From contig JBLGAT010000002.1 of assembly GCA_047612485.1 (NCBI GenBank), forward strand, positions 1-64,000: a DNA stretch of 64,000 nucleotides, given 5' to 3'. Below are positions 41,808-51,451 of the stretch, in pieces. The notes under the pieces were generated by a model. That model saw nothing but the letters and a program-made list of their open reading frames with translations, was not told where the DNA came from and searched no databases. Numbering within the stretch: position 1 is the first letter of the stretch; every line of letters starts with the position of its first letter. The DNA comes from Sediminicola sp047612485. Lineage in GTDB: Bacteria; Bacteroidota; Bacteroidia; Flavobacteriales; Flavobacteriaceae. Made by a program: the position numbers and the translations under genes.

Positions 41808-44800
41808 ATGACAGAACTGCTCAAAAAGATTTTCTTTTCTACACGTTTAATGGCCATTCTTTTTATTCTATTCGCAACAGCTATGGCTTTTGGTACTTTT
41901 ATTGAAAGTTCGTACAGTACGGAAACGGCAAGAATTTGGATATACAATGCCACATGGTTCGAAGCTATCATGGTATTCTTTGTAATCAACTTTAGTGGGA
42001 ACATATTTCGGTACAAACTTTTGAGAAAGGAAAAATGGCCAGTGCTGATGCTCCACCTTTCGTGGGTCTTGATCATTGTTGGGGCTTTTGTGACCAGATA
42101 TATAAGTTTTGAGGGGATGATGCCCATTAGGGAAGGCAATTCTGAAAATGTATTTTATTCGGATAAAACATATTTGACGGCCTTTGTAGATGGTGATGTG
42201 GATGGGCAATTACAAAGACGCAGGTTCGAAGATGACTTAATAGTGACCCCTGAAGCATTAAAGTCGAGCTTACCATGGAACTTTGATTTTAATGGGCAGG
42301 ATTTTTCTATTTCTTATGCAGGTTTTATAAACGGGGCAGCAGAAGGATTGATCCCCGATGAAAATGGGAAGTCATACTTAAAAATAGTTGAGGCTGGGGA
42401 CGGGGATAGGCATGACCACTTTTTGGAAAGCGGAGAGATTACCAGTATCCATAATGTGCTGTTTGCCTTGAATAAAGAGACAGAAGGAGCGATCAATATC
42501 ATGACCACGGACAGCACCTACCTTATCAAATCGCCTTTTGAGGGTGATTTTATGAGGATGGCAGATCAGTTCCAGGGCCAGTTGTACAAGGATAGTTTAC
42601 AAACATTGCAATTGAGATCGCTATACAATACTGCTGGAATGCAGTTTGTGATCCCTGATCCCGTAATTAAAGGATCTTATGGCATAGTGCCCTTGTCAGA
42701 AACTGAGATTACAAAGAACTCCCAAGATGCGATCATCTTGGATATCACCTCCAATGGGCAAACCGTTCAAAAAAAGTTTTTGGGAGGAAAAGGAGCTTCA
42801 AATTTTTCAGAGAAGTTTAATGTTGGGGGGTTGGATTTTTCACTCTCCTATGGTTCCAAGATCTATGAATTGCCATTTCATATAAAGCTGAACGATTTTA
42901 TCGCCGAGAAGTATCCGGGTACGGAAAAAGGCTATGCCTCATTTATGAGTAAGGTGACGGTAGAGGACGATCGACCTTTCGATTACGATATTTTTATGAA
43001 CCATGTGCTGGACCACAAAGGCTATCGTTTTTTTCAATCCAGTTTTCATCCAGATGAAAAGGGAACGGTCTTGTCTGTAAACCATGATGTTTGGGGTACG
43101 TGGATCACCTACATTGGATATTTCCTTTTATATTTTGGATTATTGGGGATTATGCTTTTTGGTAAGACGCGTTTTAAAGCTCTTGCCCTAGCCTTGGATG
43201 AGTTAAAGGCCAAAAAGAAGGCAATGGCAACCCTTGTACTGCTTGCTTTTACCTTGCCGGGTATAGCACAAGAGGCCGATGACCATGACCATACCGCGAT
43301 GCCAAAAATCGTGAATGTGGATTCTATGCTGCAAGCTACCGCTGTTTCTGTGGCCCATGCAGAAAAATTTGGGGAATTGGTCATTCAGGATGATGGTGGC
43401 CGTATGAAACCTATAAATACTTTTGCAGCGGAATTATTGCGAAAATTAAGTTTTAAGAACAATTTTGAGGAATTGAACCCTGATCAGGTTTTCTTGTCCA
43501 TGATGGCAAACCCGTCACTATGGTACAATGCAGAATTCATAGCGTTGGACAAAAAAGGTCAAAATGATAGTATCCGCAAGATTATTGGAATACCGGAGGG
43601 TCAGAAATATGTAAAGGCAACCGATTTTTTTGATGCAAAGGGACAGTATAAATTGGCCCCTTTCTTGGAAAAGGCCTACGCTACCAATACGCCCAATAAA
43701 TTTGAACAGGATTTTAAGGATGTAGATTTGCGTTTGGGATTGTTGAACAGGGCATTGAGCGGTGAGATCATTAAAATATTCCCTTTGTTGAACGATGAGA
43801 ACAACAAATGGATATCTGCAATAGAGTACCGTTCCGGAAAATTTCAGATCCAAGATTCGCTTTACGCGAACTTTGTTAAAAATGCAATTCCTTACTATTT
43901 GATGTCCTTGGATAATGCAAATAAATCAGGGGACTATGCAGAAGCGGATAAGTTATTGGCCGCTTTTAGGAAAAATCAGCAAAATCATGGCAGTGAAGTT
44001 TTGCCCTCCGAAAAAAGGATAAAAGCTGAGGTGCTTTATAATAAATTGGACATTTTCAACCATTTGTATAAGTATTATGCCCTCATTGGGGTACTGATGT
44101 TCTTCTTTTTGATCTTTCAAATATTTAAGGACCGATCCATTTGGAGGGTGGGTATCTACTTCCTTAAAGGCTCCATTATTCTTTTGTTCGTATGGCACAC
44201 TGCAGGATTGATCTTTCGCTGGTATATTTCCGGACATGCTCCTTGGAGTGATGCCTATGAAAGTATCCTCTACGTGGGTTGGGCCACCATGGGGATTGGC
44301 TTGGCCTTTGGCCGAAAAAGTGATATGACCATTGCCTCAACAGCTTTTGTGGCCTCCATGCTATTGTGGATCGCCCATCAGAGTTGGGTAGATCCATCGA
44401 TCGCAAATCTTCAACCAGTATTGGATAGCTATTGGTTGATGATCCATGTGGCCGTTATTGTAGGTAGTTATGGGCCCTTGACAGTGGGGATGATTCTTGG
44501 GGTGGTTTCATTGATATTGATTACGTTGACCACCAAGAAGAATAAAAAACGCATGGAGATCAACATAAAGGAACTGACCATTATCAATGAACTTTCCCTT
44601 ACTGTTGGATTGATCATGTTGACCATTGGTAATTTCTTGGGCGGACAATGGGCCAATGAAAGTTGGGGCCGATACTGGGGATGGGATCCAAAAGAAACAT
44701 GGGCCTTAATTTCCATTATGGTCTATGCCTTTGTTATTCATGGACGCCTTGTTCCAGGATTAAGAAGCAGATGGACATTTAATTTTTTGAGTGTTGTTGC

Positions 44801-44978
44801 TTTTTCCAGTATAATGATGACTTACTTCGGGGTGAATTTCTATTTGGTAGGACTACATAGTTATGCCAGTGGCGATCAGGTGATAACTCCAACCTTTATA
44901 TGGTATACCGTTGGAGCAGTAATTGCATTGGGTGGAATCAGTTTTTGGAGGTACCGCGTAAATTATGTCAAAAAGTAA
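41808..44978 (+). CDS. ccsBA: Fused cytochrome c biogenesis protein CcsBA (ResB-ResC type)
   Basis: 1056 aa. The N-terminal third (about 1-480) is the CcsB/ResB part, with membrane helices around residues 10-100 and a large periplasmic domain. The C-terminal part (about 720-1056) is CcsA/ResC, with an His-bearing helix (LFVWHTAGLIFRW), the tryptophan-rich heme-handling WWD region (WGRYWGWDPKETW near 965) and later GVNFYLVGLHSY. System II synthetase exports heme and attaches it to apocytochrome c. TATTTTTG at 41772-41779 and a terminator at 45014-45039 flank the gene. Confidence 0.96.
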   Translation: MTELLKKIFFSTRLMAILFILFATAMAFGTFIESSYSTETARIWIYNATWFEAIMVFFVINFSGNIFRYKLLRKEKWPVLMLHLSWVLIIVGAFVTRYISFEGMMPIREGNSENVFYSDKTYLTAFVDGDVDGQLQRRRFEDDLIVTPEALKSSLPWNFDFNGQDFSISYAGFINGAAEGLIPDENGKSYLKIVEAGDGDRHDHFLESGEITSIHNVLFALNKETEGAINIMTTDSTYLIKSPFEGDFMRMADQFQGQLYKDSLQTLQLRSLYNTAGMQFVIPDPVIKGSYGIVPLSETEITKNSQDAIILDITSNGQTVQKKFLGGKGASNFSEKFNVGGLDFSLSYGSKIYELPFHIKLNDFIAEKYPGTEKGYASFMSKVTVEDDRPFDYDIFMNHVLDHKGYRFFQSSFHPDEKGTVLSVNHDVWGTWITYIGYFLLYFGLLGIMLFGKTRFKALALALDELKAKKKAMATLVLLAFTLPGIAQEADDHDHTAMPKIVNVDSMLQATAVSVAHAEKFGELVIQDDGGRMKPINTFAAELLRKLSFKNNFEELNPDQVFLSMMANPSLWYNAEFIALDKKGQNDSIRKIIGIPEGQKYVKATDFFDAKGQYKLAPFLEKAYATNTPNKFEQDFKDVDLRLGLLNRALSGEIIKIFPLLNDENNKWISAIEYRSGKFQIQDSLYANFVKNAIPYYLMSLDNANKSGDYAEADKLLAAFRKNQQNHGSEVLPSEKRIKAEVLYNKLDIFNHLYKYYALIGVLMFFFLIFQIFKDRSIWRVGIYFLKGSIILLFVWHTAGLIFRWYISGHAPWSDAYESILYVGWATMGIGLAFGRKSDMTIASTAFVASMLLWIAHQSWVDPSIANLQPVLDSYWLMIHVAVIVGSYGPLTVGMILGVVSLILITLTTKKNKKRMEINIKELTIINELSLTVGLIMLTIGNFLGGQWANESWGRYWGWDPKETWALISIMVYAFVIHGRLVPGLRSRWTFNFLSVVAFSSIMMTYFGVNFYLVGLHSYASGDQVITPTFIWYTVGAVIALGGISFWRYRVNYVKK

Positions 44979-45013
44979 AAATAAAAACTATTCATTTTGT
45001 AACTTTAGATTTA

Positions 45014-45039
45014 AAAAAGGTGTTTTCGGACGCCTTTTT
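45014..45039 (+). terminator. Terminator between ccsBA and the transsulfuration gene
   Basis: AAAAAGGTGT-TTTCGG-ACGCCTTTTT makes a 10-bp stem with one G-T pair, followed by T. Lies 36 bp after the ccsBA stop. The next gene begins 22 bp later, so it must have its own start signal nearby or read-through. Confidence 0.75.
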
Positions 45040-45061
45040 AATTCCTAACAAACCAGTTATA

Positions 45062-46240
45062 ATGGACGACAATAAAAAAGGTCTCAATACCATTTGTACC
45101 CATTTCGGGGAAATTCAGGACGAACAGTTCAAAGGAGCCGTTTCACCATTATTTATGAGTACATCCTATGCTTTTGAAGATGTGGATGTAAAACGCTACC
45201 CAAGGTACTTTAATACCCCAAACCAAGTGGCTCTCTCAAAGAAAATCGCTGCATTGGAACATGCAGAAGCTGCCATGATCTTTGGCAGTGGAATGGCAGC
45301 TATAAGCACGGCTTTAATGGCTTTTTTAAAGGCTGGAGACCATATTGTACTTCAAAATTCCCTCTACGGGGGGACTTATAATCTAGTGACCGAGGAATTT
45401 GAAAAATTTGGGATAGAATATTCTTTTACCACGGGTTTGCAGCCAGCAGATTTTGAGGCAAAAATTAAGGAGAATACCAAAGTTATCTACATAGAGACCC
45501 CTTCAAATCCATTGTTGACCATTACAGATTTGGAAGCCGTGGCACAAATTGCCAAAAAGCATGGTTTGGTATCCATGATAGACAACACCTTTGCCAGTCC
45601 CGTGAATCAAAATCCGATCGATTTTGGAATCGACGTGGTCCTTCACAGTGCTACCAAGTACATGGGTGGACATTCGGATATATTGGCAGGGGCTGTAGTT
45701 TCTTCCCAAGAACATATGGAGCGTATTTTTCATTTGGCAAAAAATTTCGGTGGCAGTTTAAGTGATTATACCGTATGGTTGTTGGAGCGTAGTATAAAGA
45801 CCATGGGCATACGTGTTAGGGCACAAAATGAAAATGCCATGATGATGGCCCGTTACCTCTTTGGGCACAAGGATATACAAGCCGTCTATTACCCAGGATT
45901 GGAGTCACATCCGGGACATGAATTGGCCAAAGCTCAAATGAAAGGGTTTGGAGGTATGTTGTCATTTGAACTGAACAAAAATTTGAATTCTTCCACATTT
46001 CAAAAATCCTTGCACCTGATCAAATCCTCTATGAGTTTGGCAGGAGTTGAAAGTACCGTACTATCGCCAACCTTAACTTCTCACTCCCTTTTGACTGCAG
46101 AAGAACGCGAAAAACAGGGCATTGCCGACGGATTGATTCGCTTTTCTGTAGGTATTGAAGAAGTGGAGGACCTTATTGCAGATATAGAACAAGCTATAGA
46201 ATCGGTAAAAGCAACGACCACAACATTACACAGCAACTAA
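45062..46240 (+). CDS. Cys/Met-metabolism PLP enzyme (transsulfuration family)
   Basis: 392 aa from ATG 45062. The fold-type I PLP family is clear: GSGMAAISTAL, then the Schiff-base Lys in SATKYMGGHSD near residue 198, and ETPSNPLL. Could be cystathionine gamma-synthase, cystathionine beta-lyase or methionine gamma-lyase; the short N-terminus and residues do not distinguish them. It links Met/Cys sulfur metabolism to the adjacent bacillithiol gene. The upstream in-frame extension to 44900 overlaps ccsBA and is rejected. Confidence 0.93.
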   Translation: MDDNKKGLNTICTHFGEIQDEQFKGAVSPLFMSTSYAFEDVDVKRYPRYFNTPNQVALSKKIAALEHAEAAMIFGSGMAAISTALMAFLKAGDHIVLQNSLYGGTYNLVTEEFEKFGIEYSFTTGLQPADFEAKIKENTKVIYIETPSNPLLTITDLEAVAQIAKKHGLVSMIDNTFASPVNQNPIDFGIDVVLHSATKYMGGHSDILAGAVVSSQEHMERIFHLAKNFGGSLSDYTVWLLERSIKTMGIRVRAQNENAMMMARYLFGHKDIQAVYYPGLESHPGHELAKAQMKGFGGMLSFELNKNLNSSTFQKSLHLIKSSMSLAGVESTVLSPTLTSHSLLTAEEREKQGIADGLIRFSVGIEEVEDLIADIEQAIESVKATTTTLHSN

Positions 46241-46262
46241 GTATAAATTTAAATTAGAATCT

Positions 46263-46985
46263 TTGAAACTAGATATTTTAGTATTCGGGGCACATCCAGA
46301 TGATGCCGAATTGGGAGCAGGTGCAACTATTGCGAAGGAAGTCGCAAACGGTAAAAAAGTGGGGATCATAGATTTGACAAGAGGTGAGTTGGGCACAAGG
46401 GGAACCGCTGAAATCCGCGATGAGGAAGCCGCCGCCGCCGCTAAAATACTTGGGGTTGCCATAAGGGAAAATTTGGAATTTGCCGATGGTTTTTTTGTGA
46501 ACGACAAAAAACATCAAATGGCCGTCATTCAGGTATTGAGAAAATATAGGCCGGACATTGTATTATGCAATACAATTGATGATCGACATATAGATCATGC
46601 CAAAGGAAGCAGTTTGGTAAGCGATGCCTGTTTCTTGAGCGGATTGGTGAAAATAGATACCAAATTGGAAGGCAGTGAAGAATGGCAAGATGCTTGGCGA
46701 CCAAAGCAGGTATACCATTATATACAATGGAAAAATCTAAAGCCAGATTTTGTTGTTGACGTCAGTGGATTTATAGATAAAAAGACAGAAGCTATTTTGG
46801 CTTATGGTTCACAGTTCTTCGATCCAAGGAGCAACGAGCCTGAAACACCTATCAGTAGTAAAAATTTCATTGACAGCGTAAAATACCGAGCAAGGGATCT
46901 TGGTAGATTGGTAGGTACGGAATATGCGGAAGGCTTTACAACCGAGAGGTATGTGGCAGTTGCCAGTTTAGATCATTTGATCTAG
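46263..46985 (+). CDS. bshB1: Bacillithiol biosynthesis deacetylase BshB1
   Basis: 240 aa. PIG-L/LmbE fold with GAHPDDAELGAG at residues 8-19 (metal ligands His-Pro-Asp-Asp), GELGTRGTAEIRDEEAAAA (family region) and DDRHIDHAKGS near 112 (His-x-x-His). BshB1 removes acetyl from GlcNAc-malate in bacillithiol synthesis. The start is TTG 46263 (MKLDILVFG); no ATG is better placed. It overlaps the convergent histidine kinase stop by 4 bp. Confidence 0.93.
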   Translation: MKLDILVFGAHPDDAELGAGATIAKEVANGKKVGIIDLTRGELGTRGTAEIRDEEAAAAAKILGVAIRENLEFADGFFVNDKKHQMAVIQVLRKYRPDIVLCNTIDDRHIDHAKGSSLVSDACFLSGLVKIDTKLEGSEEWQDAWRPKQVYHYIQWKNLKPDFVVDVSGFIDKKTEAILAYGSQFFDPRSNEPETPISSKNFIDSVKYRARDLGRLVGTEYAEGFTTERYVAVASLDHLI

Positions 46986-49072
46986 CCTACATTTTTATAG
47001 TCCTTTTCGGATTTTGGTAGGGTAAAGTAAAAACAGGTGCCATTTCTTAATGCGCTTTCTACCCAAATTTGTCCTTTGTTCTTTTCAACCATTTCCTTGC
47101 ATAAAGAAAGGCCGAGACCAGTACCCTTTTCATTGTTGGTGCCATAGGAGGTATAGTTGGAATTGGCTAGGAACAGCTTATCCAGGGTTACCAGGTCCAT
47201 ACCAACTCCTGAGTCAGTTATGGAAATTTCCCAATGGCTATTTCGCTCAAGGGCTTCAATAGTTACCATTCCATTCTCTGGTGTAAATTTTAGGGCATTA
47301 CTTATTAGGTTCCTTATGACAATATCAATTTGGTTGACATCGGACCAGATGATGGTATTGTCGGTTATCTTATTGATCATTCTGATGGATTTGTTCTCTG
47401 CTATTTCCGATAACAATTTTATGTTGTCAGAAACAAGTTCTTCCAGCGAAAAAACACTCGCCTTGGTAACTGCCCCTTTCATCTGGGTCTGACCCCACGA
47501 AAGCAGATTGTTCAAGGTAAACGAGATATGGTCCACATCATCGCGTAATTTAGGTATGAAACCCATAAATTCCGACTGTTTAATTTCTCCTACCTTCAAC
47601 ATTCTAAGTAGCTCCTGAAGAGCTCCTATAGGACCTCTTAAATCGTGGCCTATAATGGAGAATAACTTGTCCTTGGTCAGGTTGATCTCATTTAACTCAA
47701 GTTCCCTTTTTATGAGGTCGCCCTTTTGGTTCTGGAGTTTTTTATTCAGTTTTTTCTGGATTTTCTGACCCCTATGTACCAATAAGGTAATGACGATAAA
47801 TATTAGGACGACTACGATGGCCGCATATACAATATATTTCTGCTTTGCTAGGGCCTGTTTGTTTTTAAATATTAGCACCTCTTGCTCCTTGTCATGATCT
47901 ACCTTGGTCTTAAGCATCGCCAAGCCTCTTTTATTCTCGTTCCTAGATAGGGTATCCGAAACCTGTTGATAAATTTCGTGGAACCTTAATGCTTCGCTAT
48001 ATTTATTTTTGCTTTTATTTATCCTATAAAGTGTCATGGCACATTTTTGAATGCCTTGTGGAAAATGGATCTTATTGGAAATTTCAAAGGATTCTTGAGC
48101 GTATTTTTCAGAAAGCTCAATTTCGTCTAGACCATAATAGGCTTCTGCCATTCCATTGAGCAAGTCAATTTTACCGCGGTCGTCATTTATTTTCTTGTGC
48201 AAAAGGCTACATTGATTGTACCAATGCAGAGCCCATTGATAATTCTTCTGCTTTAAATAGGTTTTACCCTTTACTTCATAAGAATAGGCAAGCCAATCCA
48301 AAATATGGTTATTCTCAAATATTGGAATACTGCTATTTACATTGAACATGGCATATTCAAAATTCCCCATATCGGCATAAACAGAGGCTAGATTGCACAT
48401 GGTTTGAGCCGAACTTATATCATTTCCAATCTCTTTATTTAATTTTTTTACACGTTCATAAAAGATAATAGTCTGGTCAAAATCTTTTTGGGAAGAATAA
48501 AGATTGGCTAAGTTCTCCAAAAGAACGGACAATTGACGGTCCTGGCCCGTTTTTTCCGCTAATTCCGTCCCTTCCAGATAAAGATCAAGGGCCTTAGAAT
48601 AATCTCCTGCATAATTGTACTCAGTGGCCAATAAATTTATAATTCTCAATTTAGTTACTAAACTTTCAATGTCATTTGCGATTCCCAATGCCTCCTTATA
48701 GTGTAATATGGCATTTGAAGATTCTCCCAAGTTGGAATGATACAGACCCATATACATCAAAGATTCACTCTCACCTTTTTTGTATTTGGATTCCCTGCTG
48801 TATTTTAAAGCCTGTTTGGTCAATAGTTTTAGGCTATCGGAGATATGATAGGTAAATTCGGCACTTAATTTGTTAAGTAAATTGATATAGGTGGTATCCG
48901 AGGTAGAAAAATTCTTGTCAGAATGAATTTTATGAAGGACTTGTGTTAAACTATCTTTTACCTTGTTTTGTGCAACGCCAATAGCGAAAACGCCTAAAAA
49001 GAGTACCATAAAAAGGATGCCATTTTTTGAGGTGTTTTTGGGGCTACTAGAAATTGGTCTTAATATGGACAT
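46982..49072 (-). CDS. TPR-containing sensor histidine kinase
   Basis: 696 aa with a signal/anchor near the start (ILFMVLFLGVFAIGVAQ). About seven tetratricopeptide repeats (about 80-390) form a periplasmic helical sensor, followed by one transmembrane helix (about 405-425), a coiled-coil (to about 465), and a HisKA domain with phospho-acceptor His in IIGHDLRGPIGALQ. A HATPase_c domain follows with NLISNALKFTPENG, DSGVGMD and GTGLGLSLCKE. No response regulator lies next door. It is convergent with bshB1. Confidence 0.95.
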   Translation of the reverse strand: MSILRPISSSPKNTSKNGILFMVLFLGVFAIGVAQNKVKDSLTQVLHKIHSDKNFSTSDTTYINLLNKLSAEFTYHISDSLKLLTKQALKYSRESKYKKGESESLMYMGLYHSNLGESSNAILHYKEALGIANDIESLVTKLRIINLLATEYNYAGDYSKALDLYLEGTELAEKTGQDRQLSVLLENLANLYSSQKDFDQTIIFYERVKKLNKEIGNDISSAQTMCNLASVYADMGNFEYAMFNVNSSIPIFENNHILDWLAYSYEVKGKTYLKQKNYQWALHWYNQCSLLHKKINDDRGKIDLLNGMAEAYYGLDEIELSEKYAQESFEISNKIHFPQGIQKCAMTLYRINKSKNKYSEALRFHEIYQQVSDTLSRNENKRGLAMLKTKVDHDKEQEVLIFKNKQALAKQKYIVYAAIVVVLIFIVITLLVHRGQKIQKKLNKKLQNQKGDLIKRELELNEINLTKDKLFSIIGHDLRGPIGALQELLRMLKVGEIKQSEFMGFIPKLRDDVDHISFTLNNLLSWGQTQMKGAVTKASVFSLEELVSDNIKLLSEIAENKSIRMINKITDNTIIWSDVNQIDIVIRNLISNALKFTPENGMVTIEALERNSHWEISITDSGVGMDLVTLDKLFLANSNYTSYGTNNEKGTGLGLSLCKEMVEKNKGQIWVESALRNGTCFYFTLPKSEKDYKNVG

Positions 49073-49484
49073 TTAACTCTTTATATTATTACGCATAAAT
49101 CTAAGACCTTAACGCATGTATTTAAAATTTATGTTGTGAAAGTTCCAAAAATGTGTGTTTTAATCGAAATAATATTGCATTTCGTCGATGATTATAGAAA
49201 AACGACACAAAATGAAAGAATTTACCTATACATATTTTTAGAACCAAATAATAGCTTTGAACAAGAAAAAGCATCCATGAATTGAACTTTTTATAGCAGG
49301 ATAAGAACCTTTTAATCAAATTTTAATTTAAAATAGCAGAGATGTTTTGATAAATTCTATCGTTTCAAAAAAAATATAATGGGAAATATATAAGAACCTC
49401 TAAATATTCGGATTTTAATTGATGGGCGAGTAAATTTCCTTTAAATGGGGTATTAAATAAATATAAAAAATGGAATATTTTATT
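49073..49484. other. AT-rich intergenic region
   Basis: Nothing gene-like apart from a weak 65-aa frame on the - strand (49122-49319) with no family features. Holds the promoter of the histidine kinase gene on one side and the tRNA-His promoter at its right edge. Confidence 0.6.
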
Positions 49485-49514
49485 TTGAAAGAAGATTTTA
49501 AAAAATTACATTTG
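49485..49514 (+). promoter_or_regulatory. Promoter of tRNA-His
   Basis: TTG (49485-49487), 19-nt spacer, TACATTTG (49507-49514); a good match to TTG/TAnnTTTG ending 16 bp before the tRNA. Confidence 0.8.
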
Positions 49515-49530
49515 CATCCGCTTACAAATG

Positions 49531-49604
49531 GTGGTTGTAGCTCAGCTGGTTAGAGCATCGGTTTGTGGTACCGAGGGTCGCCGGTTCGAACCCGGTCTTC
49601 CACC
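49531..49604 (+). tRNA. tRNA-His (anticodon GTG)
   Basis: A 74-nt cloverleaf with anticodon loop TTGTGGT, D-stem GCTC/GAGC, T-loop TTCGAAC and discriminator C73 opposite a genomically encoded G-1 at 49530, the identity pair of tRNA-His. CCA is not encoded. The acceptor stem GTGGTTG/CTTCCAC has two adjacent U-U oppositions at pairs 5-68 and 6-67. A terminator follows. Confidence 0.93.
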
Positions 49605-49613
49605 CAGAATTAC

Positions 49614-49644
49614 AAGCCTCATCTTCATTGATGGGGCTTTTTTT
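49614..49644 (+). terminator. Terminator of tRNA-His
   Basis: AAGCCTCATC-TTCATT-GATGGGGCTT, a 10-bp stem with one G-T pair, followed by a T run, 9 bp past the tRNA 3' end. Confidence 0.85.
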
Positions 49645-49768
49645 GTGCATTTTGTTTTTCCTTTATTTAAAAAGAGACACCAACCAATTGGTGCGCCTTT
49701 GCAAGAGCTAAGGTAATACTGATCTTAAAGGTACATCACAGTTCCTGGCCTTATGAAAATAAGAAAAT

Positions 49769-49804
49769 AAAAAGCCCCAATTAGAACACTAATTGGGGCT
49801 TTTT
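49769..49804. terminator. Strong terminator past the M28 peptidase gene
   Basis: A perfect 16-bp stem, AAAAAGCCCCAATTAG-AACA-CTAATTGGGGCTTTTT, usable in either direction. On the - strand it lies 17 bp past the M28 stop at 49821. Confidence 0.92.
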
Positions 49805-49820
49805 AAATGTTATCAATATT

Positions 49821-51383
49821 CTATTTCACCGCTTTGTCAACAACAATGCGTTTTTCGCGATTGGCAAGTTCCCATGCTGTATAAAAAACTAATCTTGACC
49901 TATTTTCCAAGAGGTCGTAATTAATTTTATCAGGGGTGTCACCTGGTCTATGGTAATCATCGTGCGTACCGTTAAAATAAAAAATGATCGGAATATTATT
50001 TTTTGCAAAATTGTAATGGTCGCTCCTATAATAAAAACGGTTTGGATCGTTTTCATCATTGAAGGTATAATCAAATTCCATTTTTGAATATTTTTTATTG
50101 ATTTCCTCGGACAAGTCATGAAGTTCAGTACTCAATTTATCTGAGCCAATGAGATAGACGTAATTCCTGTCCCCTTCTCTTTTTGGATCAATTCTACCGA
50201 TCATGTCAATATTTAGGTCGACTACGGTTTGAGACAATGGAAAGATTGGATCAACATCGGTATAATATTGGGATCCCAAAAGCCCTTTTTCCTCCCCGGT
50301 GACGTGAAGAAATACTACGGATCTTTTAGGTCCGTTTCCAGAATCGGTAGCCATTTTAAAGGCTTGTGCAATTTCCAACAAACCTACGGTACCCGAACCA
50401 TCATCGTCTGCACCATTGTTGATTTCTCCATTTTTGCTTATCCCAATATGATCTAAATGCGAAGAAATGATTACATATTCCTCTGGTTTTTCAGATCCTT
50501 TTATAAAAGCTACGACATTCTCAGAGTTCAATTCTATATTGGCGCTTGAAACGGATAGGGTAATATTTATTGGCAGTACTTTTGCCGCTTGATCTTTTTC
50601 TATGGCCGGCATTAAGGTCTTTGCCATGGCCTCATTGATAAAAAAGCTACTGAAATCTTCGTCCTTTGAATCCTTCAATCCCATTCTGCCACTGTCATTT
50701 TGCAACATATAATCATAACGGGTTTTGAATCGGGAGAAATTATCGGCATCAAAATACAATACCCCTTTTGCTCCTTTCTCCAAGGCCAATTCCATTCTTT
50801 TACCTATGGATTCTGACATATTGCTCCAAACCGACTTCTCTTTGGTCCCAGAAAGAACGTAGTTGCCAGTTTTAAGGATTGGCTCACCGGATTTGATCAA
50901 GATCATTTTTCCCGTAACATCCAAACCTTTATAATCGGAATAATTATCCTCTTCAATGCCAAAACCGGCATAGACGATTTCATCATAGGATCCCTTTGCT
51001 TCTGTGAAGGTCAGAAAGTTTTCCCCAATGGGATATGCTTTTCCATTTATGGAAATGGTACCGGTTGGTAATTTACTCATTTGTAAGGGAACTGTTTGAA
51101 AATACTCCCCATTGTCCTGAGCTGCAGGGATGCCCATTTTTTGGTATTGGGCCCTAAGGTATTCAACGGCTTTCTTTTGTCCAGGTTGCCCCGTTTCCCT
51201 ACCCTCAAACTCATCGGAGGCGTAAGTGTAAAGGTGGTCCTTAAGTTCTGCTTCTGTGATGCTTAAGGCGTAGGTTGTTGGGCTAACCTCTTGGATGGCC
51301 ACTGGCGTAGGCTCGGAAACGACCTTTTGTGTGGTGTTACACGCAAAAGCAAGTCCGATTGCTACAAATGCTAATTTTTTCAT
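49821..51383 (-). CDS. M28-family zinc peptidase, lipoprotein
   Basis: 520 aa. The lipoprotein signal is MKKLAFVAIGLAFAC with Cys15. A PA (protease-associated) insert occupies about 130-270. The M28 metal ligands are visible: His in SSHLDHIG near 316, Asp in NNGADDDGSG near 326, Glu-Glu in VTGEEKGLLGS near 362, and the late His in RSDHYNFAKN near 465. Likely an aminopeptidase acting in the periplasm or on the outer surface. A strong terminator follows its stop. Confidence 0.94.
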   Translation of the reverse strand: MKKLAFVAIGLAFACNTTQKVVSEPTPVAIQEVSPTTYALSITEAELKDHLYTYASDEFEGRETGQPGQKKAVEYLRAQYQKMGIPAAQDNGEYFQTVPLQMSKLPTGTISINGKAYPIGENFLTFTEAKGSYDEIVYAGFGIEEDNYSDYKGLDVTGKMILIKSGEPILKTGNYVLSGTKEKSVWSNMSESIGKRMELALEKGAKGVLYFDADNFSRFKTRYDYMLQNDSGRMGLKDSKDEDFSSFFINEAMAKTLMPAIEKDQAAKVLPINITLSVSSANIELNSENVVAFIKGSEKPEEYVIISSHLDHIGISKNGEINNGADDDGSGTVGLLEIAQAFKMATDSGNGPKRSVVFLHVTGEEKGLLGSQYYTDVDPIFPLSQTVVDLNIDMIGRIDPKREGDRNYVYLIGSDKLSTELHDLSEEINKKYSKMEFDYTFNDENDPNRFYYRSDHYNFAKNNIPIIFYFNGTHDDYHRPGDTPDKINYDLLENRSRLVFYTAWELANREKRIVVDKAVK

Positions 51384-51451
51384 ATTTTTTCAGTTGTTAA
51401 TTAACTAGTCGAACCAAAAATAGTGAAAAGATGGCGAATGCATATCTATAC

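Noticed and set aside
44979..45061. Sulfur-related riboswitch upstream of the transsulfuration gene
   Set aside because: The only structured element in the gap is a plain terminator hairpin; no SAM-riboswitch core is visible.
49122..49319. 65-aa open frame in the gap before tRNA-His
   Set aside because: AT-rich, no start signal or motif; composition like surrounding non-coding DNA.
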